Below, piece by piece: positions 63,863 through 64,000 of a stretch of DNA of 64,000 nucleotides. This DNA is from Cynocephalus volans. Lineage: Eukaryota; Chordata; Mammalia; Dermoptera; Cynocephalidae. Numbering within the stretch: position 1 is the stretch's first letter; each line of letters begins with the position of its first letter. The notes under the pieces were generated by a model that saw only the letters and a program-made list of their open reading frames with translations, was not told the origin of the DNA and searched no databases. Both the position numbers and the translations under genes were made by a program. The stretch spans positions 29,502,293-29,566,292 of the forward strand of contig NC_084469.1 of the NCBI RefSeq assembly GCF_027409185.1. Direction: 5' to 3'.

Positions 63863-64000
63863 AAAATAGTAAAGCAGAGGCACTGACAGCCAAAAAACAA
63901 AAAAGCAAAAAACAAACAAAAATTCAACTGTTTAACTATAATTCCACGGGGGGCTCTTTTCTCATTTAATGTTACAATACACACAGCAAGTCCAAACTAG

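Overview
This is mammalian nuclear DNA. It is AT-rich and repeat-dense, with spliced exons, MIR, L2 and L1 fossils, MaLR and ERV LTRs, and about 35 tRNA-derived SINEs. The SINE body matches a tRNA-Ile with a GAT-like anticodon loop. It occurs as monomers and as a dimer whose left half begins gggctggcccgtggctcac. I recall this tRNA-Ile SINE type from colugos (Dermoptera, CYN SINEs), so Galeopterus or Cynocephalus is my best guess; that is recall, not a search.

The one protein-coding gene is METTL16, the U6 snRNA/MAT2A m6A methyltransferase, on the minus strand. Its promoter and non-coding exon 1 lie at about 39.34-39.55 kb. Coding exons follow leftwards at 34397-34524, 18937-19136, 14335-14475, 10627-10742 and 7435-7577. 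They join in frame with consensus splice sites and give residues 1-242 plus two bases of codon 243, including the NPPF motif at 184-187. The remaining exons must lie left of position 1; I saw none in 1-7434. The promoter has an exact TISU/YY1 element, a CCAAT box and a TCTCGCGAGA palindrome. The TISU ATG opens a 20-codon upstream ORF in exon 1.

The introns (1-39339) hold L1M 3' ends, L2, MIR, a Tigger element split by an L1 that is itself split by a SINE, several LTRs, a 5S rRNA-derived fragment and a U6/L1 chimeric retropseudogene. The U6 copy is on the METTL16 sense strand and keeps the TACAGAGAA motif that METTL16 methylates in real U6.

From about 39.6 to 64 kb no gene is supported. This upstream flank holds a class-I-like LTR within 0.5 kb of the METTL16 promoter, old L1M copies, MaLR solo LTRs with 5-bp target duplications, a solo ERV LTR inside a dimeric SINE, and small palindromic MITE-like elements.

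The most unusual repeat signal is a composite retroelement family at 3.0-5.4, 21.7-23.8 and 62.6-63.9 kb. Copies share a 5' domain, then carry a GC-rich VNTR, then end either in an L1-type 3' UTR or in a pyrimidine-rich/A-rich tail. The layout resembles SVA elements, but internally deleted L1 is an equally open explanation.
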